From the NCBI RefSeq assembly GCF_000203815.1, contig NW_004457734.1:1123233-1187232 (forward strand): 64,000 nt of DNA. Direction: 5' to 3'. The notes beneath the pieces are model-generated. The model searched no databases, was not told where the DNA came from, and was given only the letters and a program-made list of their open reading frames with translations. The DNA is from Cavenderia fasciculata (taxonomy: Eukaryota > Evosea > Eumycetozoa > Acytosteliales > Cavenderiaceae). Every line of letters starts with the position of its first letter. Position 1 is the first letter of the stretch. Below, one piece after another: positions 32,050 to 44,609 of this stretch. Made by a program: the position numbers and the translations under genes.

Positions 32050-33461
32050 TTAATAAAAGAAAGGTGAAAGATCAATAATCTCAATATCTTTTGCAGCAAT
32101 GGTTGAAAGTGGTAGTTGGGTTTGACCACCGATGAGAACAAGAACACTTCCTGCCATTGTCATGGTATGACCCTTTCGTTTGGTTGGAAGGGTGCCTTCG
32201 ACCTTTCGAGTGACCCACGTGCAGTTGATCGTATCAAATATAAACAATTCACTCTCGACGAGAATAATGAGATAGGTTGCATAGCTGGTGATTGACGTGT
32301 ACCCATTGTCTAGTACGGGCGATGTTCCTTTATAACTAACTGCATTCCATCTAAAGTTTGCAATATCCATCTTATAAATATCTCCATCGTCTTTCACCAC
32401 CCACAATGCATTTGAACAATATATAATTTGATCATTTTCTTTTAATTTTGGTATACTTCCTGTTGAATAAATTTGATTCCATTTTAATAAATCTAAATAG
32501 AAAATAAAAGATTAATAAATGATCCATTCTCTTTCTTTCTTTTTGTTTCTATCTATTCTATTTACATACTTTGATTTGTTAAAGAACAAGTATAGATATC
32601 ATTTAAATATTCTTTGTTTTCATTTATACCACCATATATTAAAATGGTGTCGTTTGAAATTTGACAAGAATAATGTGAATGTCTTGGGGAAGGAGGTGTC
32701 GATCCAATTGCATTTTTGATGTTTTCCCACCATAGCATCTCGGCATCTAAAATATAGAGATCGTTGTAGCAGGTGCCAGCACTATCAACACCTCCAAACA
32801 TGATGATCTTGCCTTTATGTGTCCCAAGGTTGAGTGCCAACAGACTATGATTCATTCGATCCGATGGACCACGTGGTGACCCCACCCCAGAATTCTCTTC
32901 ACCATGTGCCAAACTATTCTCCCAATGATACAATATATTGCCATTGTAAACTGGTAGTTTAGAGTATGTTTTTCGTTTAAGTGTTGAAAATGATGTCGAT
33001 GCCGCCGACGATGAAGTTGATGATGAAGTGAATGATGAAGTGGATGAAGTTGAAGTCAAAGATGAAGGGTTAGGGTTAGGGTTAGGTAATGAACTATTAA
33101 TATTATTATTTTGGATTAGTGATGATGATGATGATGCACCAGCACTACTATTACTATTATTATTATTATTATTATTATTACCACCAAGTAATTTGTTGAG
33201 TTTGTTTTGTGAATGTTTGTTTTGTGGTTTGGCTATTTCGTCGGTACATCCAATACCAATGCTCATAAATGCCAGGTCTGACAATGGTGGTGTATTTGGT
33301 GAGTTGGGAGAGCTTCGTCCACCATAGACTACCACACGTCCAATCTCGTTTGCCGTTGACGGACAACTTCCATTGGCCAACGACTGTTTATGTAAAAAGG
33401 TGGATGCATGATTGATCCTTGATTGAGGTTGTCCTCCTTCAACTGTGACTTGATACCACAT
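32050..33461 (-). CDS. Kelch-repeat protein
   Basis: Two exons (32570-33461, 32050-32492) give 444 aa. Kelch blades are recognisable by paired Gly plus hydrophobic strands: GRVVVYGGRSS (about residue 41), KIIMFGGVDSAGTCYNDLYIL (about 215), DTILIYGGINENKEYLNDIY (about 275) and SVLVLIGGQTQ (about 425). A Ser/Asn-rich insert (residues about 90-165) interrupts the propeller; three TTAGGG-like DNA units inside it encode an Asn-Pro repeat. There is no BTB, RING or kinase domain, so a stand-alone propeller as in several actin- or GTPase-linked dictyostelid proteins is likely. Partner unknown. Confidence 0.85.
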
Positions 33462-35249
33462 ATTATATAAAAGTCAAATCAGATAATTTTGATTTGTATC
33501 CAACTAAACTACTACTACTATCCACAAATGAAAGTTTTCAATTTCAATTTCAATTCCAACTAATCTACCTGTCTTATTGATTAATCAACTAGTTGATGAT
33601 GATGAAAGATGGGAAGGAATATTAATATAAATATATTTATTCTCCTTTCCTTCCTTTCTTTGATTATTATTGTCGCTATTTTGTTGATATGATAATAATA
33701 TTTAATAAAATTGATTTAAACAACAACAACAACAACAACAAACACAACACAAATAATTGTATCAGTAAGTAGAGTGTTTGGATGGATTAATTATTTGTGT
33801 TAAACTAGTTTGTATTTGATTGATTGATTGATTGATTGTTTTGGCAGACCACTGCGCGGGCGACAAATAATAATAATGAATGAATGATGGATTGATTATT
33901 ATTCATTATCCTGTGTCCGCTATTGCATTGCTTGTGCTTGGGGATGGTATGTATGTAGAGTAGAGTAGGAGTACTACTAAAAGATAATAATACTAAAGAA
34001 GATTGGTTGGTGGTTTGGTGGGGATTTGACAGAAAGAGTGGTGGGTGGATGGATGGATGGGGTGATGGAATACGCAGCAACGTGGAATGATGATGATTAT
34101 TTGTGATATATGATATTATTATTATTGTTGTTGTTGTTGTTGCTGTTTCGAACCTTACACCACACCAATAGTCTTACTCGTCTACAAATAAGAAAGAAAG
34201 AGAGAGAGAGAGATAGAGATAGACAACAACAATTGTGTAGTGAGAGCAATCTTGAGATGAGTCGACTCATCCCAACAATCATCTATGTTTAGAATTGGGG
34301 TGTACACAATATTTTCATTCCTCTTCATTTGCCTACTACTCTATCAATCACCCAACTACTATCTATTAATAGTTTAAAATAATAATAATAATAATGATAA
34401 TCTAGATTTAGATTTAGCTAAATCAACATCTAACGAACCAAAGAAAGCTTTCCGATGCTCAACACCGTCACATATTACATATTAAGATTCTATTTTTTCT
34501 ATTCTTACCTTTTCTTCTTCTTCTTCTTTCTATATATTCAAGAATGAATATATCTTGTTTATAGCTACAATGCTAAACTAAAAGTGTGTGTTGTGCAGAG
34601 GGGGTGGGGCAAATCAACTTTCAATTGATAAATGTATGTGTTTATCTTTGATCGACCGCTCGCTTGCAAGAGGAGGAATGAATGAAAGGTGAGAGATGGG
34701 AAGGGGACTTATGTGAAGATGGGGGAGTTTTCTTTTTTGTAGGCCACCTACAGAGATGAGATAGCCTGGCCTTGCTGGTTGTTGAGGAGTTGTCTCGTGT
34801 TAGGCCGACATAATGTGTCTGGGTTTTTGTTTGTTTTATCCAACCAAAATATTTTGGATAAAAATCAATCGATCATCGTAGTTATCATAAAAAAGATGTT
34901 CGATGATAATATCCACCACGGTAACCAAGGACTCAAACCCGATTAACACCCACAAACCTCTTTAAACACTTTCAAACCGAGGTGTGAGGTAACTCTAAAA
35001 ACTCCTTTTCCTCTGTATCTTTATATGTATATATGTATATATATATGTATATACATAATACTCTTTGATGAATAATAATGAATGATGATGTTCATGAAGT
35101 GGACGAATAAAAATACGAAATAATAAAAATAAATAAATAAACAAACCCGAGTCCAACCTTTCATTGGTTTTATTTTTTTTTATTATTAATAATGATAAAT
35201 GCATTTACATGTATATACTAACTAACTAGTATCATCGTTGATAATATTA
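33462..35249. other. 1.8-kb divergent spacer
   Basis: No coding exon. It contains AAC repeats (33720-33740), GATT repeats (about 33816-33836), a GGAT repeat near 34045, several GC-richer islands (about 33840-33870, 34600-34620 and 34735-34840), and small inverted repeats (for example GTAGG/CCTAC near 34740-34752). Some of it may be transcribed non-coding RNA or leader sequence. Confidence 0.4.
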
Positions 35250-37063
35250 ATGTCTAATAGTATGTATATACTTGAAATATAGATAATGAATGAATGAATG
35301 AATGAATGAATGAATGAATGAATGAATGAATGAATGAATGAATGATAGTTTACTTACTTTACTTGATTGATTCATTCTTTTAGAAAACTTATCAAATGAT
35401 GACTTTAGAAAGTTGGTAAACTCCTCCTCTACTCCTAAATCATATGGTGGTGGAAGGCGATGGAATAACAATAACAACGATTCTTCGTCGTCATATTCGT
35501 CGTCATCAACGACTACTGCTGCTACTGCAACAACACAATTAGAAGATGATGGTAGTGTTTATAGAGATAGAGCTGAAGAACGTAGAAAAGAATACTCTAG
35601 GTCAAATGAACAACAACAACAACAACAACCAACAATGGTAAAAGGACTTGATAGATCTCTTTTACAAAGAACAAGAGCTGAATTGGAACAACAAAAACAA
35701 TTAAAGGAAGATGATCGTATTGACAAATCAAATCATCATCACCAAGATGATAAAGAAAGAGATGTAGTACCTCAACCTCAACAACAACCAAAAAAAGATA
35801 TAAAGACAATATCAGATATTGGTAAATCGATTCACAATACAATGATGTATATTGAAATGAAAAAGAAATCATTGAAACAACAACAACAAGAGAGAAAGGG
35901 TGGTTTACAAACAGAGATATTCCTCCCCGGGAGAATGTGCTATCAATTCGACTTGGATCCTCAATTTTCACAAACTATACCGACTACCATCGTCATGAGC
36001 AAGGACGATAGTGCCACTACTACAACCTTTTCAGCACGTGAAAGACAACAAAAGGAAAGGTTGTCTGCTCGTATCGATCCAATCATGATGAAAAAGTTTA
36101 TAAGATTATTTAATCCATCAGCTGCAAAAGAACAAGATGAACAAGACTTAAAAACTGGAATCAAGTCAACAACTATATCGGCGACCACGGCAAAGACTAC
36201 GATCAATACTACACATATTGATGATGATAATGATGAGTATGTGTTATTCAAGATTGACAATTATCACAGTTTAGTTGTAGTACTAATTACAAACTCTTTA
36301 TTTATTATTATTATTTAGTATATTTTCAGATTGTGATGATTATAAACCACAATTACCAAATACTACTACTAGTCAATCAACTAGTACGATTGCCAAGAAA
36401 TCATATTTTGTACATACTGAAGAAGAAGATAAATTAAAACAAACCTTTAAACCAATGACTAGAGAAGAAGAAGAAGATTATGAAAAGGGAAGAAAAGGTA
36501 TTGAAAAAAGAGAAGAACAGGAGGAAGGAGAAGATAATCAAGGAGAAGAGCAAGGACCTTCAATGCCATCAAATTATCAAGGTGGTTATTATGATGACAA
36601 CGATGATCAATATGAAGAAGATGAATATGAATACCCAGATACAGATCAAAATTATAAAGAAGAACCAATTATGATGCCATCGCCTCCATCATCAGATGAT
36701 GATATGGATGATCAATATGACGATGTTAGCGAATCACTCAAACGAAAATTACAAGAGGCAGACAAGGATAGTCAAGATATCATTGGTTACGATTCATTTG
36801 GAGGATTTGATAGAAAGTTTGGTGAAAGAGCCAAAGATATGGATTTAATGCTTTCATCCATTCAAAAGGATGATGGAAAATCTGGTGGTGGTGGCAATGC
36901 CCAAAAGAAACAAAGATTTGGTGGAGAAGCTGGAGAGAAAAAGAGAAAGGATAATAGAAAGTTACAAAAACAAATGGCAGGAATCGATAAAATAATGAAA
37001 GCAAAGGCTGATGCTGATGGTACAGTTCATAAAAGTTTAATTGAAAAGAAAGGAAAGAAATAA
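35250..37063 (+). CDS. RED/IK spliceosome protein
   Basis: Component of the spliceosomal B complex with SMU1. Exons 35250-35259, 35384-36236 and 36319-37063 give 535 aa. Exon 1 is 10 nt and joins in phase to yield MSNKNLSNDDFRKLV, matching the conserved LTNEDFRKLL start of RED. Other RED hallmarks follow in order: RDRAEERRKEY (about residue 50), VKGLDRSLLQRTRAEL (about 80), FLPGRMCYQFDLDPQF with PTTIVMSKDD (about 185-215), and SYFVHTEEED (about 315). The C-terminal half is acidic, then has DSFGGFDRKFGERA and a basic KKRKDNRKLQKQMAGIDKI end. Animal-type RE/RD dipeptide runs are missing. The 5' intron carries a TGAA repeat. Confidence 0.9.
35286..35344. repeat. ATGA tetranucleotide repeat in RED intron 1
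   Basis: About 14-15 perfect copies of the 4-bp unit in a 124-nt intron, between the 10-nt first exon and the second exon. The number of copies is likely variable between isolates. Confidence 0.9.
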
Positions 37064-37955
37064 TAATAATAAATTATTATTATTTGTTCGTATTATATTA
37101 TAATGTACAAGATAGTATTGGTCTATTGTTTAGTTAGTAAATATGGGATGGGTTTTGGAGGAGGTAATTTTTGAAGAGTATTATTGAGCCATTCCAAACC
37201 TTGTGAAATACCTTGACCAGTGGTAGCAACGGTCGATTGTATATGCCATTTGATATCGAGTGAATATAAACCCATTTCATTGGCCAATTGAGACGATGAT
37301 ATTGCATTGTTCAAGTCTGCCTTGTTTGCCAATACCAATAGTACAATGTTTTTTAGTGCTTCATTTGCCAATAGATTCATCATGTGTTGTGTAGTTTCTT
37401 CCAATCTATCTCTATCAGATGCATCAACAACATAAATAAGTGCATCAGTTGATTCTAAATAATATTTCCACTATAATATAAATATAAATAAATATAAAAG
37501 ACATATAGTTAGAGGGTGTGTGCGTACTAGAATGGATCATTTCCATTCTAATCTAATCTAATCTAATCAGACCATACCAATGCAGGACATCCACCGCTCA
37601 CGTCCCATATAGTTAGGACGGCGTTTGATGCAAGTTGAATCGTTTCAACATTGAAACCAATAGTAGGTATAGTAGTAACAGGTTCACCAAGTTTCATATG
37701 ATATAATAGTGTTGTCTTTCCAGCTGCATCTATTCCAAGCATCAATATACGATATTGTCTTTCTTTGTTTCCAAAATTTGATAATAATGAATAGATTAAT
37801 CCCATTGATGGCGAGGTGTATATTGATAATGAGAGAGTGTCGAAAGAGAGGTCAGTTAAATGATTGTTATTTGATCATTTATACACAAACAAGTATCGAG
37901 TAATGCTAATGACTCATTGTCATTACAACGAATCGAAATTAATGAAATTTTCCTC
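37055..37955 (-). repeat. Duplicated segment B, copy 2 (inverted partner 26805-27725)
   Basis: Reverse complement of the ArfB1 segment including promoter block, exons, intron and 3' flank down to the GTACATTATAATATAATACG tail. Its 3' end directly abuts the RED stop codon. Confidence 0.9.
37123..37805 (-). CDS. Aberrant Arf-like GTPase, copy B2
   Basis: Exons 37578-37805 and 37123-37470 encode 191 aa. Identical in layout to ArfB1, including the altered switch [16 protein letters not shown] without the catalytic Gln. Differences from B1: KERQYRIL instead of KERNHRIL, Asn for Asp after ADLN, and a C-terminus [14 protein letters not shown] that is eight residues longer because of a small insertion near the end. 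Retention of the frame and of the odd switch II in both copies argues that B is a real, selected protein rather than random decay. It shares a 286-bp spacer with the Gemin5 gene. Confidence 0.87.
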
Positions 37956-38091
37956 CTTTTAAAATAAAGATTCATATGATATAAATAAATTATTTAAAAA
38001 AAAAAAGAATGGTGGTTCATGAATTCTTGAAGATCTGACAATCACATATTTATATATTACTAAATTGCTATTATTCATTGGTGATGTGATA

Positions 38092-41000
38092 ATGGATAAT
38101 GAAAAGCAAGTTGAAGACAAACGAGGAGTTGAAGTAGAAGAAGAAGAAGAAGTAAAACAAGAAACAAATGAAAACGATGCTACAAACAGTGATACCAAAG
38201 TTGAGGTAGAAAAAGAAGAGGTAGAAGAGGTAGAAGAAGAAGAAGAAGAAGTGAAAATACAACATAATAATCAAAAATCACCTCAAATCAATATATTACC
38301 TTCATCTGCTAATTGGTATAATAGTCAAATAGCTGATTGTAATAGTAATGCAATCTATGTTGTTGCTTCAAAGTTTACATTATTCCTTTTTGATGTTGAA
38401 AAAAAGTATGTAGATTCATACATATACCATATGTATGTAGTTGTGATTATAATGAAAGAATCTGACTTGTTTTCTTTTTTTTTAGAAAATATATAGGTGA
38501 ATTGTTAGGACATACTGAAAGAATATTATCAGTATGTTTTAATAAAACATTATCAAATCTATGTGTATCCTCATCATCTGATAAATCTGTTAGACTTTGG
38601 GATATCAATACTCTTCAAAATATTAAATCACATAATATTCATCAAGTATGTATAAACTAACAGAAAAATATGTTTGTATTAATTTAATTATCGATCGTTT
38701 ATTAACTTTATTTATTTTTGTTTTTTGTAGAATGAAGTAACATTTGTAACATTTTCAAATTTTATAAATGATATTGTAGTTTCAGGTGATAAAGATGGTA
38801 AAATAATAGTTTGGAGAACCTTTTCTAATGATATCAAGGTCTATCAACCCATTCCAACCAATTCCTCTCAAATTACATGCTTGGCATTTTCAAATCATCA
38901 AGATCTCCCAAACCTCATTACTATTGGGTATATGAATGGTATGGTCATTCTATTTGACATTGTTACAGGATTGATTGTTTCAAAGATTGCTGCACACACT
39001 GATGAGATTCAATGTCTCTTGTGGATTGATATCCCACCTCCAAAACCATCAAAATTAAAGGACCTCGATACAGAATCTACTCTCTCCTCCTCCCCTTTAG
39101 ATAGAAAATCGATTACATTTGTATCTTCATCAAAAGATAGATCGATTAAAGTATGGAGACAAGTTGGTGAAAAGTTGGATAGTGGATTTCATCCAATTCA
39201 TCAACTTGTACCTGGTAGGTCGGGAGGTGGTGGAGGTAATAGCGGTGGAGGAGGAGAAAAACAAAGAACTTGGCTCACAGTATCTTGGTCACCAAAAGAA
39301 CCACAATATTTAGTTTCAAATTCACTATCTTCAGATTTATATCTTTGGAATTTAACATTGGAGAAACCAATACCCGAGAAATTTGGTGGTATTCAACATC
39401 AAAGAACTATTTTTAATATTACTCAAATCCCATATACCTCCACTTCTACTACTGTGAACAATACAAAATATCCATGTTCATTAATGACAACATCAATGGA
39501 TAGAAATCTAATTTATTGGGAATCAATGAAAGGAAAATGGAAGATTTCATCAATTGGAGGGTTTGTCTATAGTATCACGTCGTCTCCATTTAGTCCAAAC
39601 ACCATATCGATGGGTTGCGGTGACAATAGTATTAGGCAATGGTCACCAACTGCAGAGTCGACAGACTATGATGCCAAATGGTACTGGAAAGGTATTCAAA
39701 GCAAGATCACAGCCATTTCTATTTGTCCAACCAATGGATGTCTGATTGCATTTGGGTTGGATGATGGACGTGTGGGAGTGTACGATATCGACAAGAACAA
39801 TTCATTCTTTTTCCCAGGTGCACATCGCAAAGAAGTCTATGACGTGCAATGGCGTACCATTGGCACTGAAAAACTACTCATCTATAGTGTTGGCAACAAC
39901 GATGTCTTTGAATGGGACTATAGCGGTGCAAGAGAAAAAGGATTTAAAAACACAAACGATTATATCAAGATTGCTGCAGATACTAGTAACTCTCCACCCA
40001 TCAAGTTTGGTTCAAAAGGAGAGTTTTGTTGGAACGATGATCAAACCATGATTGTAATGTCCAACTTGAACGGTGAAATTCGATTGTTTGACAGTCAATT
40101 CAATCATTTGGCAGTCACCAAGGACCACAAATCATTGGTTAATCGTATTAGATGGAATCCTCATCCAGACTATAAAAATTATTTTGCTTCTGCATCTTTG
40201 GATAAAACTATTATCATTTATCGTACAGTTGTTTCAAGTAATGATGATAATGATGGTACGACAACAGTGAAATTGGAAATAGTTAAACATCTCAAAGGAC
40301 ATAAAGGAGGTGTATTCGGGTTATGTTGGTCACCACATGTACACAACATTTTGGCATCGTGTAGTGCAGATGCATCAGTTCAAGTTTGGAATACCGATAG
40401 TGGAGAACCAATTGGTAATCTTCGTGGACATGATGGTAGAGTGTTTGCAGTTCAATTTAGTTTTATGTATCCAAATGTCATATTCTCTGGTGGTGAAGAT
40501 CAAACTGTCAGAATGTGGGATTATACAATGGCCATTTACAAAAATCCACCTACTGAAATATCAACCGTTAAAAAAACAATGAAATCTCATTCAACAAAAG
40601 AATCATCATCAACAAGAAATCATCATACAATTATGATTGAACAAGTTAAAGTAAAAGATGAAAAGATAATAATTGATTCAATTCCACAACAACAACAGTC
40701 ACAACAAGTAGTCATAGTATCAACAGATCCAATTCAAAATAATAATTATAATAATCTAGAAAAGTCTCCTTCTTCTTCTTCTTCTTCTTCTTCTTTAACA
40801 ACAACTACAACAAGTAGTATATTAGTACCAATTAAAAAGAAATCAAAAGTTATATTACCAATTCAATATAAATTACAATCACAAAATTTGGAACCAAATA
40901 TCATTGGATTGGCAAAAACATTAATAGGACAAAAAGATATTAATAATAATAATAATAATTATAATAACAATGGACAGCAGCAGCAGCAGTTGGAATCAGT

Positions 41001-41631
41001 CTCAGAGTCTTCGTCAAATAATGTGAATTCAGAAATATTTGAAGATGGAGTATTTTCAAATATTAAAGGATTAAATCAAACAATGAAAAAGGAGATGAGT
41101 GAACATTTACAAAATAGAGAATTGGAGAATTACTTTTCACTTTGCACGTGGGATGTTGGTGGCATCCAAAAAGCATTGGCCAAGATTGCTAAAAATGGAC
41201 AATTGTCACCTCACTATGTAGCATTGGCAGCTCAAGGTGGAAGAGAGTTATGGAAGAGTACATGTGAACTGTATATCGCACAATTAATTTTGGAGGGCGA
41301 CTATCACATGGCAGTCTCTTATCAATTGGCCATTGGAAAGGTGATTGATGCCATAGAGCTCTATCGAAAGGCTGGCTATTTACAAGAAGCTATTCTCTTG
41401 GCAAGAAAGAGACTGTCACCAACTGACACACCCCAAATGAATGAATTGATTGAATCACTCTATTTTGAATGGGGTCAACTCTCAGAAGTATCCAATTACC
41501 TCAACAGTATCAAATGTTATCTTGCAGCCAACCGTCCTCAACTTGCCATCAATCTTTTAAAATCAAAACAATCAACATCACGTAATCAATCACTTTTAAC
41601 AGAATTACAAAATCTTTATCAATTAGAATAA
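38092..41631 (+). CDS. Gemin5 homologue (WD-repeat, snRNA/SMN-complex)
   Basis: Gemin5 recognises the snRNA Sm site and cap and delivers pre-snRNAs to the SMN complex. Exons 38092-38405, 38486-38645 and 38731-41631 give 1124 aa. After an acidic N-terminus (65 residues) comes LPSSANWYNSQIADC, the Gemin5-specific start, then GELLGHTERILS and 13-14 WD units forming the double propeller (residues about 75-760; for example GIQSKITAISICPTNGCL). A Ser/Gln/Asn linker leads to a helical TPR-like dimerisation part (about 960-1120: WDVGGIQKALAKIAKNGQLS, YLQEAILLARKRLSP). The protein stops there and lacks the C-terminal RNA-binding region of animal Gemin5. WDR17 was considered; the order of motifs fits Gemin5 better. 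Confidence 0.85.
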
Positions 41632-41753
41632 ATCAAACGTTGAATCGATGATATTTTAAAAGACAACAGTAATTTAATAATACACATAATATATTATAAT
41701 ATTTATTTTCAACTTTTTTTTTTTGCTTAAAAATTGAATATTTATATAGTCGA

Positions 41754-44526
41754 TTGGGTATTCCAACAACATCATCACATTCAACATATCAACTCATCAA
41801 CAACATATTACTCATCAATAATGTAAAGAATCAGTTCCCAATCCCAGAAGAGATTATTGGAGGATATCTTCAACCCAACAACAACGCAATGGATGATTAC
41901 AATCGTGGTGTATTAGAGTATACCATGGCCAATCGTACTGCGTATATTGACATTTGCCTCTCAAATACATACTCGATGTACATGTGTCAATAGTCAAGCT
42001 TTAAAGAGAACTCATCAAACTAGAACAATCAGTATATATGGAATTGGTCTAAGTGATCCTCTAAACCAATCGGAACTTCATGTCAACATGATGCTTCAAA
42101 GTGAAATGAAACAAAACTCTCTTTCTCGAGACCAAATGTGTCCTCTTCATCAATTGAGTTTGGAAAGTGGCCATGAACCAAACTTTGTACGAGACGACAG
42201 TTCACGTTCGTTTAACTGGGTGACAAGAGAGGATAGCTGTAGATGGATGCGTACAATGGCTCTGCTATCCAAGAGAATATTTGCCTTCATCTCAACATCG
42301 CTCTTTACAGATATCGTCATGGACACTACAGCGGATACATGGTTACATATCACAAATAACCATTGTCTCATAAAACAACCAAAAACATTGACACTTGTCT
42401 CCTTCATCTGACAATCAACTCTTCTTTTCTCAATCCTCTTCTTCATCTTCCTCATCCTCTCAAAGTGTTCAAGAGTTTCTTCAAAACGTTGAAAAGATAA
42501 ACATCAACAATGCATATCTAGTTGAAAAGGTTTCAACTATTAAATCATTGATTGATTTGACACCAAATCTTAGATCGATCACTTTTAATTGTGAAGTTAG
42601 CAAATCAAGTTGGCTCGAACTATTTAGGGGAACCACACTGTCAACTGTTAAATCGATTAAATTTGGAAATGCAGTTGTTATGTATCCAGTGGTCACTGGT
42701 TATATTGGTTGTGGACGAGAAAGAGAAGGTTTTGAAATCGGCAGTAGTCTTGTCGGTCAACCGACATCATGTCTAACCAAGATTGTTCTTCCCCATTACT
42801 TTGATTGGAATGGCTTGGGTCAAGAATTCAAACAAAACCTTCAAGTTATATCACTCCTATACACCAATGACAAACCCCGACTGAATGCAATCGATTTCCC
42901 AAGATTGAGACACGTTCATACCCAATTGGAAGGTGTTTCCATCATCCCAGAGAATGTACATAAAGTTTCATATCTTGAAGATGTACCCTTGGATGCCATT
43001 AATATCCTCTCCACTCTAAATATTTCAACACTGAGAGTATTTAAATCAAAAAAGGATAAAAAAGATCCAGAGTACAACAAGATTCCAACTCTAAAAAAGA
43101 TAATAATCTTTTCAAAAGCAGATGTTGATGAAACTAATGTTAATCATCTAGGATTTGATTATTTTGGTTCAACTTATTCTGTACAATTAAATCAAAGGAA
43201 ATTAATCTATCTTAAACAACAACAACAACAACAAAATGAAACATCCTACAACAATCACAATAACAATAATAGTATCAACATTAAAGATAATAATATTGTT
43301 AATAATATTATTACATCAACCAATTATAATAACATTATTTTACCAAACTCGATTATTCAAAACATAATCGGAATGACATGGAAATTAAGAGAACGGTGTA
43401 CATGTGTTTATGAAAAAGAAACTATTCAAAAATGGGTTGATATTGGACAAGATATTCTAAGAGATGAAAAAGAAATAGATAGATTCAACCAAATGAAGAA
43501 TAATTGTCCAACCCATTTCTCACATACTACTCTCACTCAAATGTACCGACTATTGACCTATAATTTGAAAAGTAGTAATCGATCCAAATTACAATTGGCA
43601 CTCATCAACAAGGATATATTTGCTTATATCACCAAGAATTGTTTTCCAATTATCAACCTCGAGTATTACGAGTGGCTTGATGTTCCTAACCATGCCAATA
43701 ATCCATATTGTGTTGCATTCAAACACTTTACGACTTTAAGAGCTAATGGGCCCAAGAACATATTCCCAGTATACTCAAAGACCTCAAACTCCATTTAGGA
43801 CAAATCACCAAAGTGTCACTCAACAATGGAGAGATTCTAGGAGACATTACCAAACAATCGGCCAACCTAACTTGTATAGATATCTCGAAAACACAAATCA
43901 ACTGTGATACTAAAATAGATATATCAAATCTCCACAAACTAAAACATCTCACAAAATTGGATCTGACAGGAATAGAAGATCTTCACTGTAGTCATGATGA
44001 ATTGGTGAATCAAATCAAGAACATGCCTCTCAAAAAACTATGTCTACCACATACATATACATCTGTATATTATTGTCTCCCACATCAAATGAAAAAATCT
44101 ATTACCAAGGTTACAGGTGGTAGCTTTTCTCAGACACTAGAACAATTTGAAAACCTCAACCATATTGTTATTATCGAACAACAACAACAAGATCTCAATA
44201 ATGATACTTTTAATTGGAAATTACCAAAAATTGTTACAAAGATTACATCTTTCAACTATTCCGCCTTTGGATTTATACAAAACAACAAATCAATCAAGAA
44301 ATTAAAACTCTTGGATCGATCAATGGATGATATAAGGTTTTTACTATTTCTAAAGGATCTCTCCTCCTCTCCTGAATGTACTCATGTTCAAACATTTATC
44401 TATGGTTGCTCATTCAATTGTCATATACCAAATGATTTATATATTAATCTCAACTATACTATCAAATATAGTCGAACAAGTTTAGATTACAACTTTACAC
44501 AATATCTTAAATTCACTAGAAATTAA
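41754..44526 (+). pseudogene. Fragmented F-box/LRR-like dictyostelid family locus (two units)
   Basis: Consecutive coding pieces of one type of large dictyostelid family, in changing frames: 41754-41941 joined by a plausible 52-nt intron to 41994-42411; 42395-43798; and about 43745-44526. Two units are visible. Each has a helical start (IIGGYL / IIQNIIGMTWKL), an ALLSKRIFAFI / ALINKDIFAYI segment, then a leucine-rich part (TPNLRSITFNCEV; HLTKLDLTGIEDL). The second unit begins in the same frame as the end of the first, as if two tandem genes had fused. No ATG is found for the first piece. The overlap near 42395-42411 and the shift near 43745 are frame breaks without good splice sites. Probably a decayed host gene pair; sequence errors are possible. 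Confidence 0.65.
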
Positions 44527-44609
44527 TAATTAACAATAAATATAAATAAAAATACTCTATTTTCTTTAAAAACTATTAATATTACTCTATTAAATTAATT
44601 TCGATTTAT

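Noticed and set aside
33066-33089. Telomere-like GGGTTA repeats
   Set aside because: Only about three units, inside the kelch coding exon, where they encode an Asn-Pro repeat; no sign of an internal telomere or chromosome fusion.
34915-34990. Possible tRNA on the minus strand (GGGTTTGAGTCC resembling a B box)
   Set aside because: The flanking sequence does not form an acceptor stem and there is no anticodon arm.
35286-35344. ATGA repeat as a possible array or element
   Set aside because: Simple microsatellite without spacers or flanking repeats, within an intron.
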